Assembly (NCBI GenBank): GCA_900545215.1
Contig: UQXW01000013.1
Span: 1 to 42,087 of the forward strand
Direction of reading: 5' to 3'
Source: an uncultured Bacteroidota bacterium
Lineage (GTDB): Bacteria; Bacteroidota; Bacteroidia; Bacteroidales; P3
Length of the DNA stretch: 42,087 bases
A program made the translations under genes and the position numbers. Shown in pieces: positions 1 through 8,211 of this stretch (the stretch's first letter is position 1; each line of letters opens with the position of its first letter). The notes beneath the pieces were generated by a model. The model was not told the DNA's origin and did not search any database. It saw only the letters and a program-made list of their open reading frames with translations.

Positions 1-53
1 TATTTTCATTTGTTTTCTCCGCTCTATCCTTGCAGGATAAATCGGATAAAAAG

Positions 54-88
54 AAAGCCGCTGCGAATCTTGTTTTCACAGCGGCTTT
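54..88 (-). terminator. Rho-independent terminator after mutA
   Basis: A perfect 10-bp stem (54-63 with 79-88) encloses a 15-nt loop. Read on the minus strand it is followed by a T-rich tract (positions 53 down to about 45). It lies 30 bp downstream of the mutA stop codon, so the mutA transcript probably ends here instead of running into a mutB gene. Confidence 0.85.
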
Positions 89-117
89 CGGTATTGCAAA
101 TATCCTTATCCTTCGAT

Positions 118-1997
118 TTACAACAATTCTTTATTGTATCTTCTCAAGCTTTCCAAAGCATTGGTCTTTACATTGATGTAATCCGTAACGCCTTGTGCAT
201 TGAAACTTTCCATATTATCGACAGGGTTTCCTGCAACGACTATGTGTTTGAAGTGTTGCTTCAATGTCGGCAATGTTCCTGCAACCAATTCCGGATATTC
301 GTCGTCGGAAGAGCATAATACCACCACATCGGCTCCGGATTCCACTGCTGCCTTTGCACCTTCTTCCGGTGTGGCAAATCCTGCATTGTCCAAAATTTGA
401 TATGCTGCCACTCCGAAGAAGTTTGTCGAGAATTGGGCTCTTGCTTTTCTCATTGCAAGATTTCCATACGTCAACAAGAATATCTTCGGTGTCTTTGCCG
501 CGTTTTCACTCTCCATTCTCAATTCTTCGAATGGTTCTGCCAAACGATTGCAAGGCAATGTCTTTATGTCCTTACCCGTAGTTTTGCAACCGCAACACTC
601 TTTCTTTTCGACAGTCGGCTTAGGCTCGTTCAAATTAGGGTATTGGTTCGTTCCCAATATGGTTGTTTTGCGAGTGGCAACGTCTTTTGCTCTCTTCGCT
701 GCGGTTTCTGCTATCGCGTCTTGTATGATTCCTGCCTTGATTGCTTCTACAAATCCGCCCTTTGCTTCTATTTCCTTGAATATCTCCCATGCTTTTTCAG
801 CCAAAGCATTGGTTAGATTTTCTATATAATAGGAACCTGCCGCAGGGTCGACGACTTTGTCCATGTAAGACTCCTCTTTCAACAATATTTGTTGGTTCGT
901 GGCTATTCTTGTGGAGAATTCGTCCGCTTTCTTCAAGGCAACGTCGAACGGATATACGGAAATGGAGTCCGCTCCGGCTATTGCTGCACTCATCGTCTCG
1001 GTCGTGGTTCTCAACATGTTTACGTATGGGTCGTAAATCGTCTTGTTGTAAAACGAGTTCTCCGTATGAATGTGCAATTCGTAAGCAGTAAGGCATTTAG
1101 GATTGTATTGCTCCACAATCTTTGTCCACAACAATCTTGCAGCTCTCAATTTTGCAATTTCCATGAAGTAGTTGCTTCCTACGGCAAACGAGAATACCAT
1201 TCTGTATCCCACGGAGTGAGGAGCTATTCCCCTTTGCGTAAGGTTGTACATGTATTCGTTTGCTGCCGAAAGGGTGTATGCCAATTCTTGAACGATGGCT
1301 GCACCTGCATTGTTGAAGACATTGCCGTTTACGGTTACAACATCGAACGCAGGAATGTTCTCTCTGACCAAATTCATTATCTCTACAAATTCGTCATAAC
1401 GTTTTTCCAATCCGCCTCCGCAAAATTCACCGGTTTTAAGGGCGCATGTATAAGGGTCGAAGTTAATCGAACCTTGCACTTTTTTGCCATCGACGTTTTG
1501 AGACTTCACTTCGTCGATGAAAAGCTTTATCGTTTGAACATAGTCTTCGGACTTGATGAAGTTTATCTTTACTGCGGAAAGGTCAATTCCTTTCAACAAG
1601 GCTTTCATGTCTGCGGCGGTTTTCACTTTCTTCGCCACCGTAAACGGCAATGTCTCTTCGCCACCAAGCCGAGAGAGGTTACTCCACGTTTCAAACCTGC
1701 CAATGCAATGGCATTTGCCGTTGCAATATCGCATTCCATTACGTCTTGACGTATATCCCATGCGTTGGTGATTTTCTTATATCCTCTTACAAAAGGAGAT
1801 TGTCCGGGATTACCGTTCAAATATTCCAATGTGGCCAAGTCTTCCGCTCTATAATATGGTCGTACATTGAAACCCTCCAAAGTTTTCCAAACCAACTTTT
1901 TCTCATAGTCGGCTCCTTTGAGGTCTTTTGCTATTACTTCTTCCCATTCCTTCGTGCTTACTTCGGGAAATTCTGAAAACAACTTATTATTTTCCAT
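118..1997 (-). CDS. mutA: methylmalonyl-CoA mutase small subunit (MutA), frameshifted
   Basis: This is the small subunit of adenosylcobalamin-dependent methylmalonyl-CoA mutase, which interconverts succinyl-CoA and methylmalonyl-CoA in propionate metabolism. The N-terminus (FSEFPEVSTKEWEEVIAKDL) and the barrel domain are typical of Bacteroidetes MutA. The C-terminal B12-type domain (from about residue 480) has no DxHxxG cobalamin motif, as expected for the non-catalytic small subunit. The reading frame breaks after Leu111: codons 1-111 are in one frame (1997-1665) and the rest, resuming at Gly-Gly-Glu-Glu-Thr, is in another. Adding one C in the CC at 1664-1665 restores a continuous frame of about 626 codons, close to the family length of about 620. 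The break could be a sequencing error or a real mutation. The start is supported by a promoter about 40 bp upstream. No mutB is visible downstream. Confidence 0.88.
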
Positions 1998-2035
1998 TAT
2001 CGTTGAGTGTTTATTTCTTCGGTCTAATCAGTCTG

Positions 2036-2067
2036 CAAAGGTATGAAGATTTTGCCACATAGCCCAA
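2036..2067 (-). promoter_or_regulatory. mutA promoter, Bacteroidetes -33/-7 type
   Basis: Read on the minus strand, TTG (2067-2065) is followed after 21 bp by TACCTTTG (2043-2036). This matches the Bacteroidetes sigma-ABfr consensus. The -7 box lies 38 bp upstream of the mutA start codon. Confidence 0.65.
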
Positions 2068-2161
2068 TTCAAAAGCCAAAAAACCAACATCTGAAAGACT
2101 TCTTTCCTTTTTGTGTTTTTGGAGTTCGCCGTAAAGGTCTCTGATTGCCTTTCACCCGTTT

Positions 2162-2220
2162 GCCAAAAAGAAAACACCGTCCGCACAAGCATGTTTACAC
2201 AATTTCGCACGAACGGTGTT
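2162..2220 (-). terminator. terminator after TPR gene
   Basis: AACACCGT (minus strand, 2220-2213) pairs with ACGGTGTT (2180-2173). The stem can be extended inward to about 15 bp with G-U pairs. It is followed on the minus strand by a TTTTCTTTTT tract (2172-2162). It lies 27 bp beyond the stop codon of the TPR gene at 2247. Confidence 0.75.
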
Positions 2221-2246
2221 ATCACCGAAAATCCCTATGTTTCTTC

Positions 2247-3251
2247 TTATTTACTTCCTGTCAATTCCTTAACCTTTGCTACATCTGCGGCTTGTCCGGC
2301 TTTGTCTCCGAGTTTGCCTTTGGTGTTTGCTCTGTATTTGTAGGCGTTTATATGTTTAGGATTTAGTTCTATGGTCTTATCGAAATCCGCCAAGGCTTCT
2401 TTGAATTTGTTGCTTTTGAACAATGCCACTCCTCTGTTGTAATAGTAATCCGTGCTGTTGGAATTCAACTCTATGAGCTTGTTATAGTCTGCAGCTTCTT
2501 CGGCAAATTTCTTCAACATCTTGTTACATATCGCTCTCGATTGATATAGCTTTTCCGTCTGCATGCCGAGTTGCTCCGCTTTGGTGAAATCTTCGATTGC
2601 CGCTGCCAAACTTTCCGGTGTTTTCAAGGAATACCGGGCGAAACCCCTGTCATAATAGAACTCCGGCTTTTCCTGCAATGCTATTGCGGAAGTCAAGTCA
2701 GTTATCACGGCGTTCCAATCCTTTTGAATGGCATAGACGGCTGCTCTGTTCGATAAAGCGTCTATATTCTTAGCATCTATCGCCAATACGGCTGTAAGAT
2801 CCGCTATGTAATTCGCATAGTCCTTGTTTATCATTCTTGCCTGTGCTTTGCTCAACATGACAGAAACATCATTCGGGTTGGATTTCAAATACATGTCGTA
2901 GTCCTTCACGGCAAAATCAGCCTCGTTCATTTCCAAGTATGCATTGGCACGACAAAGGTAAGCGGCAGGTGTCTCGCTGTTCTTTTGAATAAAAGCGGAC
3001 AATGCTTCGACTGCCTTTTGGTAATTCTTCAAATTGAAGTTCGCTATTCCTTCATAATAATCCGCAAACTCCCAATTCGGCACTTCTGCCCTGCATTCCG
3101 GAATTTTTGCAAGCATGCCGTTCCAGTCTTTCGCCGCATTGAGAGACGAATAGGTGTCAATCCATTTGTTAGTGTTCTCTGCCTCGTTTCCTTGTGCAAA
3201 AGCACCGATGGCGAACAGCACAAGCATAAGTGAGGAAATTGTTTTTTTCAT
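2247..3251 (-). CDS. secreted TPR-repeat protein
   Basis: A 334-residue protein with an N-terminal signal peptide (Lys-Lys, a hydrophobic stretch ending at AIGAFAQG) and then tandem tetratricopeptide repeats across the whole chain. Typical TPR signatures are visible, such as YDRGFARYSL near the middle and ADFDKTIELNPKHINAYKYR near the C-terminus. It is probably periplasmic or outer-membrane associated and a protein-protein interaction scaffold. The partner cannot be told from the sequence. It stands alone, with a terminator 27 bp downstream and a repeat-rich intergenic region upstream. Confidence is high for the ORF and TPR fold and low for any specific role. Confidence 0.9.
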   Translation of the reverse strand: MKKTISSLMLVLFAIGAFAQGNEAENTNKWIDTYSSLNAAKDWNGMLAKIPECRAEVPNWEFADYYEGIANFNLKNYQKAVEALSAFIQKNSETPAAYLCRANAYLEMNEADFAVKDYDMYLKSNPNDVSVMLSKAQARMINKDYANYIADLTAVLAIDAKNIDALSNRAAVYAIQKDWNAVITDLTSAIALQEKPEFYYDRGFARYSLKTPESLAAAIEDFTKAEQLGMQTEKLYQSRAICNKMLKKFAEEAADYNKLIELNSNSTDYYYNRGVALFKSNKFKEALADFDKTIELNPKHINAYKYRANTKGKLGDKAGQAADVAKVKELTGSK

Positions 3252-3300
3252 CTTCGTTAAAGTATTGATTTCTAATTATTCCTATCAGGCGATTTTCTTT

Positions 3301-3367
3301 CGGCGTTTCGTTTTGTTCTTTCGGCGTTTCGCTGAAATGAATCGGCGAAAGAAAAGATTGAAACGCC
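3301..3367. repeat. mosaic GCCG intergenic repeat, copy 1
   Basis: CGGCGTTTCG occurs at 3301-3310 and again at 3322-3331. It is followed by the inverted form CGGCGAAAGAA (3343-3353) and by GAAACGCC (3360-3367). The same short modules recur in other intergenic regions of the window, at 25.55, 32.46, 35.0 and 36.3 kb. Confidence 0.7.
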
Positions 3368-3383
3368 ATTCGACCAATCTCTT
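3352..3383 (-). terminator. possible terminator after tsaB-trmB
   Basis: On the minus strand AAGAGATTG (3383-3375) can pair with CAATCTTTT (3360-3352), including one G-U pair. A T-rich tail (TCTTTC) follows. It lies 32-63 bp beyond the trmB stop and partly overlaps the GCCG repeat. The stem is AT-rich, so the call is tentative. Confidence 0.4.
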
Positions 3384-3414
3384 TATTTGAACGTGTTTTT
3401 TATGTCCTTATTGC

Positions 3415-4080
3415 TTACAGACGGAATTTTATATAGGTTATCGGCTTACCCTCTTTCAAATACATGGATTCGTAAAAGGTTTGTATGCCTATCACATCTT
3501 CCGCAAAATCGGAGTGATAGAGATCCGACGTATGGTAAAGCACCTCTCTGTGTGAAGGTATAAGCACTTCATTCAGGGTATATTCGTGAAGCTCCAAGGA
3601 ATCTGTTTTCAGATGAAGCAGACCTTGCGGCTTCAAAACCTGCGAATACAGTTGCAAAAAACGCTCTGAACTCAACCTTTTATTGGGTTTCTTCGGTTGA
3701 GGGTCGGGAAAGGTTATCCAAATTTCGTCAACCTCATCTTTATCGAAATAAGAACCTATCATTTGTATGTGAGTACGAATGAAAGCCACGTTTCCCATTT
3801 GTTCTTCGTTCGAGGCCTTGCAGCCTCTCCACAATCTTGCTCCCTTTATGTCTATGCCTATGAAATTCTTCTGCGGATATTTCCGTGCCAATCCGAGAGT
3901 GTATTCACCCTTACCGCAACCTAATTCCAATACAATTGGGTTGCCATTTCCGAAAAACTCCTCTCTCCATTTCCCTTTCAGCGGGCATTGTCCCAATTCT
4001 GTTATTTCCTCGAACGAGAGTTGTATAAGATTTTTGAAGCCTGCGTTTTCTGCAAAGCGTTCCAATTTGTTTTTTCCCAT
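3415..4080 (-). CDS. trmB: tRNA (guanine-N7-)-methyltransferase TrmB
   Basis: Methylates guanine-46 in the variable loop of tRNAs, using S-adenosylmethionine. The SAM-binding motif ELGCGKGEY is at residues 52-60. The TrmB signature WITFPDPQPKKPNKR is at 121-135. The frame is open further upstream (to 4185), but the ATG at 4080 is chosen because it overlaps the tsaB stop as TGATG, leaves the expected length (221 residues) and starts where homology begins. The upstream extension lies wholly inside tsaB. The pair is probably transcribed and translated together, and both act on tRNA. Confidence 0.92.
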   Translation of the reverse strand: MGKNKLERFAENAGFKNLIQLSFEEITELGQCPLKGKWREEFFGNGNPIVLELGCGKGEYTLGLARKYPQKNFIGIDIKGARLWRGCKASNEEQMGNVAFIRTHIQMIGSYFDKDEVDEIWITFPDPQPKKPNKRLSSERFLQLYSQVLKPQGLLHLKTDSLELHEYTLNEVLIPSHREVLYHTSDLYHSDFAEDVIGIQTFYESMYLKEGKPITYIKFRL

Positions 4081-4790
4081 CAACGTAATCCTTTCACTTG
4101 TGAATGAACCGCAATATAGCTTTTCAGGTAAAACGGTTCGAAGTAAGCCGTATCCAAAAAATCTTCCTCCAAATACTTTTTCCAAGCCGGCTCCGCAATA
4201 TGAGAAGCCGAAAGTCTGATGTCCGCATCATAAAAGTAATTGGGTTTGTTCTTGAAAAGCGAGCGGGTTTTCTCCGCTCCGTCTCCTACCAAAAGCACCT
4301 CTGCCTTATCAGCAAGGTATTCGTCATAAATATCTTCGCTCAAAATGTCCGCCGAACAAGCTTTTATCTCATTCATTCGAGAATCGAAAATATTTGCGTA
4401 CACCTCCATTCGTCTGGCATCGATCATTGTCAGAACGTATGAGTTTTTATGCCGTTTCAATGCCGCATTGGCTAAAATACAAGGGGTTTCCACTCCTATG
4501 ACAGGCACATCGAGAGCATACGCAAAGCCCTTTGCCGCCGATGTTCCTATTCTCAATCCCGTGTAAGAACCCGGACCGAGAGACAAAGCCACGGCTGACA
4601 AATCACCATAAGAGGTATCATTTTTTCTAAGCATGGTATCGATCAATGTATGCAACTTGGCAGAATGCGAATTCGGCAAATCGCTTTCTGCCAAATCCAG
4701 AATATGATTTTCTTCCGCCAAAGCAACCGAACAAATCGAGGTCGCAGTCTCTATCAACAGTATCTTTTTCCGAGTGTTATTTGAGTGCAT
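4080..4790 (-). CDS. tsaB: tRNA threonylcarbamoyladenosine biosynthesis protein TsaB
   Basis: TsaB is the ASKHA-fold partner of TsaD in the complex that makes t6A37 on ANN-decoding tRNAs. The N-terminal ILLIETATSICSVAL (residues 10-24) and the diagnostic LGPGSYTGLRIG (71-82) are both present. The frame stays open to 4916, but that extension runs through the promoter and into the tRNA gene on the other strand, so the ATG at 4790 is chosen, giving 236 residues. The last base of its stop is shared with the trmB start. A TACCTTTG -7 box lies 29 bp upstream. Confidence 0.92.
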   Translation of the reverse strand: MHSNNTRKKILLIETATSICSVALAEENHILDLAESDLPNSHSAKLHTLIDTMLRKNDTSYGDLSAVALSLGPGSYTGLRIGTSAAKGFAYALDVPVIGVETPCILANAALKRHKNSYVLTMIDARRMEVYANIFDSRMNEIKACSADILSEDIYDEYLADKAEVLLVGDGAEKTRSLFKNKPNYFYDADIRLSASHIAEPAWKKYLEEDFLDTAYFEPFYLKSYIAVHSQVKGLR

Positions 4791-4818
4791 GACGCTTTTC
4801 GTTACTTCTATCGGGCGG

Positions 4819-4826
4819 CAAAGGTA
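4819..4826 (-). promoter_or_regulatory. -7 box for tsaB-trmB
   Basis: The minus strand reads TACCTTTG, the Bacteroidetes -7 consensus, 29 bp upstream of the tsaB start. No clear -33 TTTG is seen at the expected distance. It is back to back with the tRNA-Leu promoter. Confidence 0.5.
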
Positions 4827-4846
4827 AAGAAAAAAAACGAATAAAC

Positions 4847-4879
4847 TTGCGGCGAATTCAAAACTTATGCGTACCTTTG
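4847..4879 (+). promoter_or_regulatory. tRNA-Leu promoter
   Basis: TTG at 4847-4849 and TACCTTTG at 4872-4879 are separated by 22 bp. The -7 box ends 11 bp before the first base of the tRNA. It is a divergent arrangement with tsaB. Confidence 0.65.
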
Positions 4880-4890
4880 CACTCGCAAAT

Positions 4891-4974
4891 GCCCGAGTGG
4901 TGGAATTGGTAGACACGCCACTTTGAGGGGGTGGTGTCGGTTACGACGTGCAAGTTCAAGTCTTGTCTCGGGTA
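4891..4974 (+). tRNA. tRNA-Leu (anticodon GAG)
   Basis: An 84-nt class II tRNA. The acceptor stem GCCCGAG (4891-4897) pairs with CTCGGGT (4967-4973) through a G1-U72 pair, and the discriminator is A4974. The anticodon stem CCACT/GGTGG (4918-4922, 4930-4934) encloses loop TTGAGGG, with anticodon GAG at 4925-4927. A variable arm GTC...GAC (4936-4946 region) and a T-arm with TTCAAGT follow. No CCA is encoded. A T run (4979-4984) directly follows and may end transcription. GAG reads CUC/CUU leucine codons. Confidence 0.93.
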
Positions 4975-5048
4975 CTTCTTTTTTTGATGCAAGGAAACGA
5001 TTGTCTCATCGGCGGTAAAGCGTCGCTATTATAATTAAAGGTATAGTC

Positions 5049-5657
5049 ATGATAGCTTACAATGATTTCTTAGATGGTAAACAGTTGAACAAAGTAACCG
5101 AAGCTTTGCGGAATGGTTGCATTATGATTATTCCGACCGACAGTTTCTATTGTTTCGTATGTGATATAGAAAACCATAAAGCGGCAAGCCGATTGGCGCA
5201 GATAAAAGGCAAGAAATTGGAAAAGGCTGTCTTTTCAATATTGTGCGGTTCCATTTCCCAAGCCTCCGAATACACAAAGCCTCTGACGAAGGAACAATTC
5301 AGGCTCTTGAAGCAAAACACTCCCGGAGCTTTCACTTTCATATTCCAAGCCTCGAACAAAGTACCGAAAATCTTTCTTACAAAAAAACGAACCATAGGTA
5401 TAAGGATACCGAATTGCAAAGTGGCGACAGACATTGCCGAAAGCATGGGGCGTCCATTGCTTATCACTTCGGTACCTCACGTAAATGAAGAGAGGGATTA
5501 CTATGTGAACGGGGAATTGTTGGAGGAAAAATTCGGTAAAGAGGTGGAGCTGGTGATAGAGAGCGATGTCCCCACACATCAACCTTCAACCGTTGTCGAT
5601 TACACGGGCGAAGAAGCAGAAATCATCAGGCAAGGCGTGGCGGAATTGAGTTTATGA
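5049..5657 (+). CDS. Sua5/YciO/YrdC family protein (YciO-like)
   Basis: A 202-residue protein made of one YrdC-type domain with no C-terminal Sua5 domain. Visible landmarks are IIPTDSFYCFVCDIEN near residue 27, the lysine-rich QIKGKKLEKAVFSILC, NTPGAFTFIFQAS and RTIGIRIPNC, and a C-terminal PSTVVDY. The order and wording resemble E. coli YciO more than YrdC/TsaC. Family members bind tRNA/ATP, and TsaC-type ones make threonylcarbamoyl-AMP for t6A. Whether this one does so cannot be read from the sequence. It sits next to tsaB, which fits a role in tRNA modification. It overlaps the next gene by ATGA. Confidence 0.85.
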   Translation: MIAYNDFLDGKQLNKVTEALRNGCIMIIPTDSFYCFVCDIENHKAASRLAQIKGKKLEKAVFSILCGSISQASEYTKPLTKEQFRLLKQNTPGAFTFIFQASNKVPKIFLTKKRTIGIRIPNCKVATDIAESMGRPLLITSVPHVNEERDYYVNGELLEEKFGKEVELVIESDVPTHQPSTVVDYTGEEAEIIRQGVAELSL

Positions 5658-6991
5658 GAACGCTGTTACTCTTTCTATCCGTCGCTCTCTGCACCTTTAC
5701 GACATACTCGCAAGGGATAAGTCTTACAGAGCAGGTCGGAAAATACATAAAAGAAGGAAGATACAAACAAGCCGCAGATTTCATAACGGAAACCCAAGCC
5801 CTCAACCCCGACAGTGCGGAAGTGTTACTATCGACGAAAGCATACTGTGAATACAAACTCAAAAAGCACAAAGAAGCCCGTGGATTGCTCGCATACATAG
5901 AGGACAATGATATATCGGATTCTGTAAGCGATGTCTTGAACCTTTATTACGCTTGTTTCGACGGCAACTCCGAAGAACTTGCCGAGCAGTGTCGTGAACT
6001 TATGGAGGCAAATCCGCAACTGTTTTACCGACAACTGAAAATATTGGGGAAAAACGACCTGCTGCTTATAGCCCAAAACATAAGAGAATACACGGACACA
6101 CAGGAGCAGGAGGACATTCCGGATTATAAGACAGCCCTTGCAATAATCTGTTTCGTTGCCGAAGATTACAAAGAATGCTACAACCAACTATCGGTTGCAG
6201 CTGAGAATTACCCTCTCGGCATTTCATATTACATAATGGGGCGATTGAAAGCCAGACAACAGGAGTACATTTCCGCAACGGCTTATTACAACAATGCCGA
6301 AGCCATAGGCTACAAACCTCTTTCCTTATATAAGGATCGCAGTATTGCGAAAGGATTCAACAATGACTTCAAGGGTGCCATAGAAGACTTGGATATATGT
6401 ATCGAACACAGCAATTCCGATGAATTGTACTGTCTTCGTGCCATTTGTTATATTCGTTTGCTACAATACGATAAAGCCCTCTCGGATTTGAATACCGCCA
6501 TATCAATCAATGATACCATTGCTCGATACTATAACCAAAGAGGTATTATCTTCACCAACACAGGAAATTATGCAGAGGCTGTTATGAATTTTCAAACTGC
6601 CTTGAAGTATGATGCCAACCTCAATTATATACACAACAATCTTGCAATAGCTTTGGAGAAAGCCGGCTTCAAGGAACAGGCAGTGGAGCATTATAAAATC
6701 AATCTCAAACGCCACCCCGATTATGCGGACTCTTACTTCAACCTCGGAAGGATTGCCTACTCGGAAGGAAACTATAAGCAAGCTGTGAAGTTGCTTTCAA
6801 AGGCAAATGACCTGAACCCCAAATTCTCGGACACACAATACATTCTGGGATTGGCTTACATGAAATCAGGCAAGAGGGAACAAGGGTGTTTTTACCTCAA
6901 CATGTCTGTCGAAAACGGCAACTCCTCAGCACCGGAAGCAATAGAAACTTATTGCAACAGCGTTCCGGAAGAACAGAACGAAGAAGAATAA
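5654..6991 (+). CDS. secreted TPR-repeat protein
   Basis: A 445-residue protein with a signal peptide (LLLFLSVALCTFTTYSQG) followed by many tetratricopeptide repeats. The clearest run from about residue 230 to 430, for example YYNQRGIIFTNTGNYAEAV and SYFNLGRIAYSEGNYKQAV. Its ATG overlaps the stop of the YciO-like gene (ATGA at 5654-5657), so the two are translationally coupled although no functional link is obvious. It is likely a periplasmic or surface scaffold, and the partner is unknown. The acidic tail ends in EEQNEEE. Confidence 0.9.
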   Translation: MRTLLLFLSVALCTFTTYSQGISLTEQVGKYIKEGRYKQAADFITETQALNPDSAEVLLSTKAYCEYKLKKHKEARGLLAYIEDNDISDSVSDVLNLYYACFDGNSEELAEQCRELMEANPQLFYRQLKILGKNDLLLIAQNIREYTDTQEQEDIPDYKTALAIICFVAEDYKECYNQLSVAAENYPLGISYYIMGRLKARQQEYISATAYYNNAEAIGYKPLSLYKDRSIAKGFNNDFKGAIEDLDICIEHSNSDELYCLRAICYIRLLQYDKALSDLNTAISINDTIARYYNQRGIIFTNTGNYAEAVMNFQTALKYDANLNYIHNNLAIALEKAGFKEQAVEHYKINLKRHPDYADSYFNLGRIAYSEGNYKQAVKLLSKANDLNPKFSDTQYILGLAYMKSGKREQGCFYLNMSVENGNSSAPEAIETYCNSVPEEQNEEE

Positions 6992-7091
6992 TGCTTCAAA
7001 CCTCGATTAATCCACAGGTTTATGCTTACCTATAAACTTTGTGCTTTTTTGTGTGCGTCGAGATAGTCATTTCTCAAATCCGAACAGGAAA

Positions 7092-7109
7092 AAGAATTTT
7101 CAAATTCTT
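7092..7109. terminator. weak AT-only hairpin between convergent genes
   Basis: AAGAATT (7092-7098) and AATTCTT (7103-7109) form a 7-bp stem with a 4-nt loop. On the minus strand a TTTTCC tail follows. It lies between the TPR gene and the histidine kinase gene, which converge. It is the only terminator-like element in this 187-bp gap and is weak. Confidence 0.3.
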
Positions 7110-7178
7110 GTTCCATGCAAGCACATTCTTCCTTTCCCATTAAAGTTGCATGGGGTAAGTTCAGGATTATCGCAACGA

Positions 7179-8210
7179 TTATTTGCTTCTTTTGAGAGTG
7201 AAACCAAAGGTGGTGCCTTCACCAAGACTGCTGCGGACATTGATTGTTTGGCGGTGTGCTTCGATGATGTGCTTTACGATTGCCAGTCCCAAACCTGTAC
7301 CTCCGTTTTGACGGGAACGGGCTTTGTCGGTTCTGTAAAAGCGTTCAAACAATCTCGGAAGGTCTTTTTCCGCCACGCCTATGCCTTTGTCTGCCACTTC
7401 TATCAAGGCTTGGTCTCCCATATCGAAGAATTTGATTTTTATTATCCCGCTGTCCGGCTTTGAATACTTGATTGCGTTATCCAAAAGATTGGTAAGTACT
7501 TGTCTTATACGGTTTCTGTCGGCCTCAACAAAGAGCGGTTCATTGTATTGTATCTGTATGGTCAGGTTATGTTCCTTGGCCTTTTGTTCGAGACTGTCGG
7601 CGGTTTCCTGTGCGAGTTTCAATATGTCGAATCGGGTTATATCCAACCGGATTTCGCCACTTTCGAGTTGAGAAATGGTATCGAGGTCATTCACTATGGC
7701 TATCATTCTCTCTATTCCTGCTTCTGTACGTTGCAGATATTTGCGTGTCAACTCTTTTTCTTCCATTGCTCCGTCCAAAAGTGTGGAAATATAGCCCTGT
7801 ATGGTGAAAATGGGGGTCTTCAATTCGTGAGATACATCGCCTATGTACTCTTTTCTGTATTTTTCCATTGCAACCATCTGGTCTATTTTGCCGGTTTGCT
7901 CCTCTATCCAATGATCGACCTCGTCATGAACGTCCGAAAGGTTTTGTTTACCACTGTTGATTTTGGTTTTAAGGTCTTTCTTGTTGATTTTGAAGTTGTA
8001 GATGTTCTTGTAAATGGTGCGAACCTTATCATATACTTCCTTTTGTATCCAATATCTGACTATGAAGAAAACCACGACAAGTTGACAAAGTGATACCAAC
8101 AGTATGCTGACGGTGTCAAACTTGTAGAACCTCAATACCAACGCCAATATGATGAACAAACTCAAAGATGCCCAAAAGGCTGTGAGCAATGCTATAAACT
8201 TAGTCTTCAT
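7179..8210 (-). CDS. two-component sensor histidine kinase (PhoR-like)
   Basis: A 343-residue kinase. Two transmembrane helices near the N-terminus (about 9-28 and 34-54) have almost no periplasmic loop between them, so it probably senses within or beside the membrane or in the cytoplasm. The HisKA motif DVSHELKTP carries the phospho-acceptor His128. The ATPase domain has the N box (NLLDNAIKY, 241-249), G1 DKGIG (274-278), an F box near FERFYR, and G2 GTGLGLA (304-310). It starts one base after the response-regulator stop, so the two are co-translated as a pair. The signal is unknown. Confidence 0.92.
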   Translation of the reverse strand: MKTKFIALLTAFWASLSLFIILALVLRFYKFDTVSILLVSLCQLVVVFFIVRYWIQKEVYDKVRTIYKNIYNFKINKKDLKTKINSGKQNLSDVHDEVDHWIEEQTGKIDQMVAMEKYRKEYIGDVSHELKTPIFTIQGYISTLLDGAMEEKELTRKYLQRTEAGIERMIAIVNDLDTISQLESGEIRLDITRFDILKLAQETADSLEQKAKEHNLTIQIQYNEPLFVEADRNRIRQVLTNLLDNAIKYSKPDSGIIKIKFFDMGDQALIEVADKGIGVAEKDLPRLFERFYRTDKARSRQNGGTGLGLAIVKHIIEAHRQTINVRSSLGEGTTFGFTLKRSK

Positions 8211-8211
8211 G

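Noticed and set aside
889..1749. Open frame of 286 codons on the plus strand opposite mutA
   Set aside because: It is the complement of conserved MutA sequence and low-complexity in character.
2028..2225. 65-codon minus-strand frame between mutA and the TPR gene
   Set aside because: It overlaps the mutA promoter and the TPR terminator and has no recognisable features.
1998..2246. Possible cobalamin riboswitch upstream of mutA
   Set aside because: No B12-box-like sequence is visible, and the promoter is only about 40 bp from the start, leaving no room for one.
3301..3367. CRISPR-like array from repeated GGCGTTTCG units
   Set aside because: The units are about 10 bp, irregularly spaced, in both orientations and spread over distant gaps. 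There are no spacers and no cas genes.
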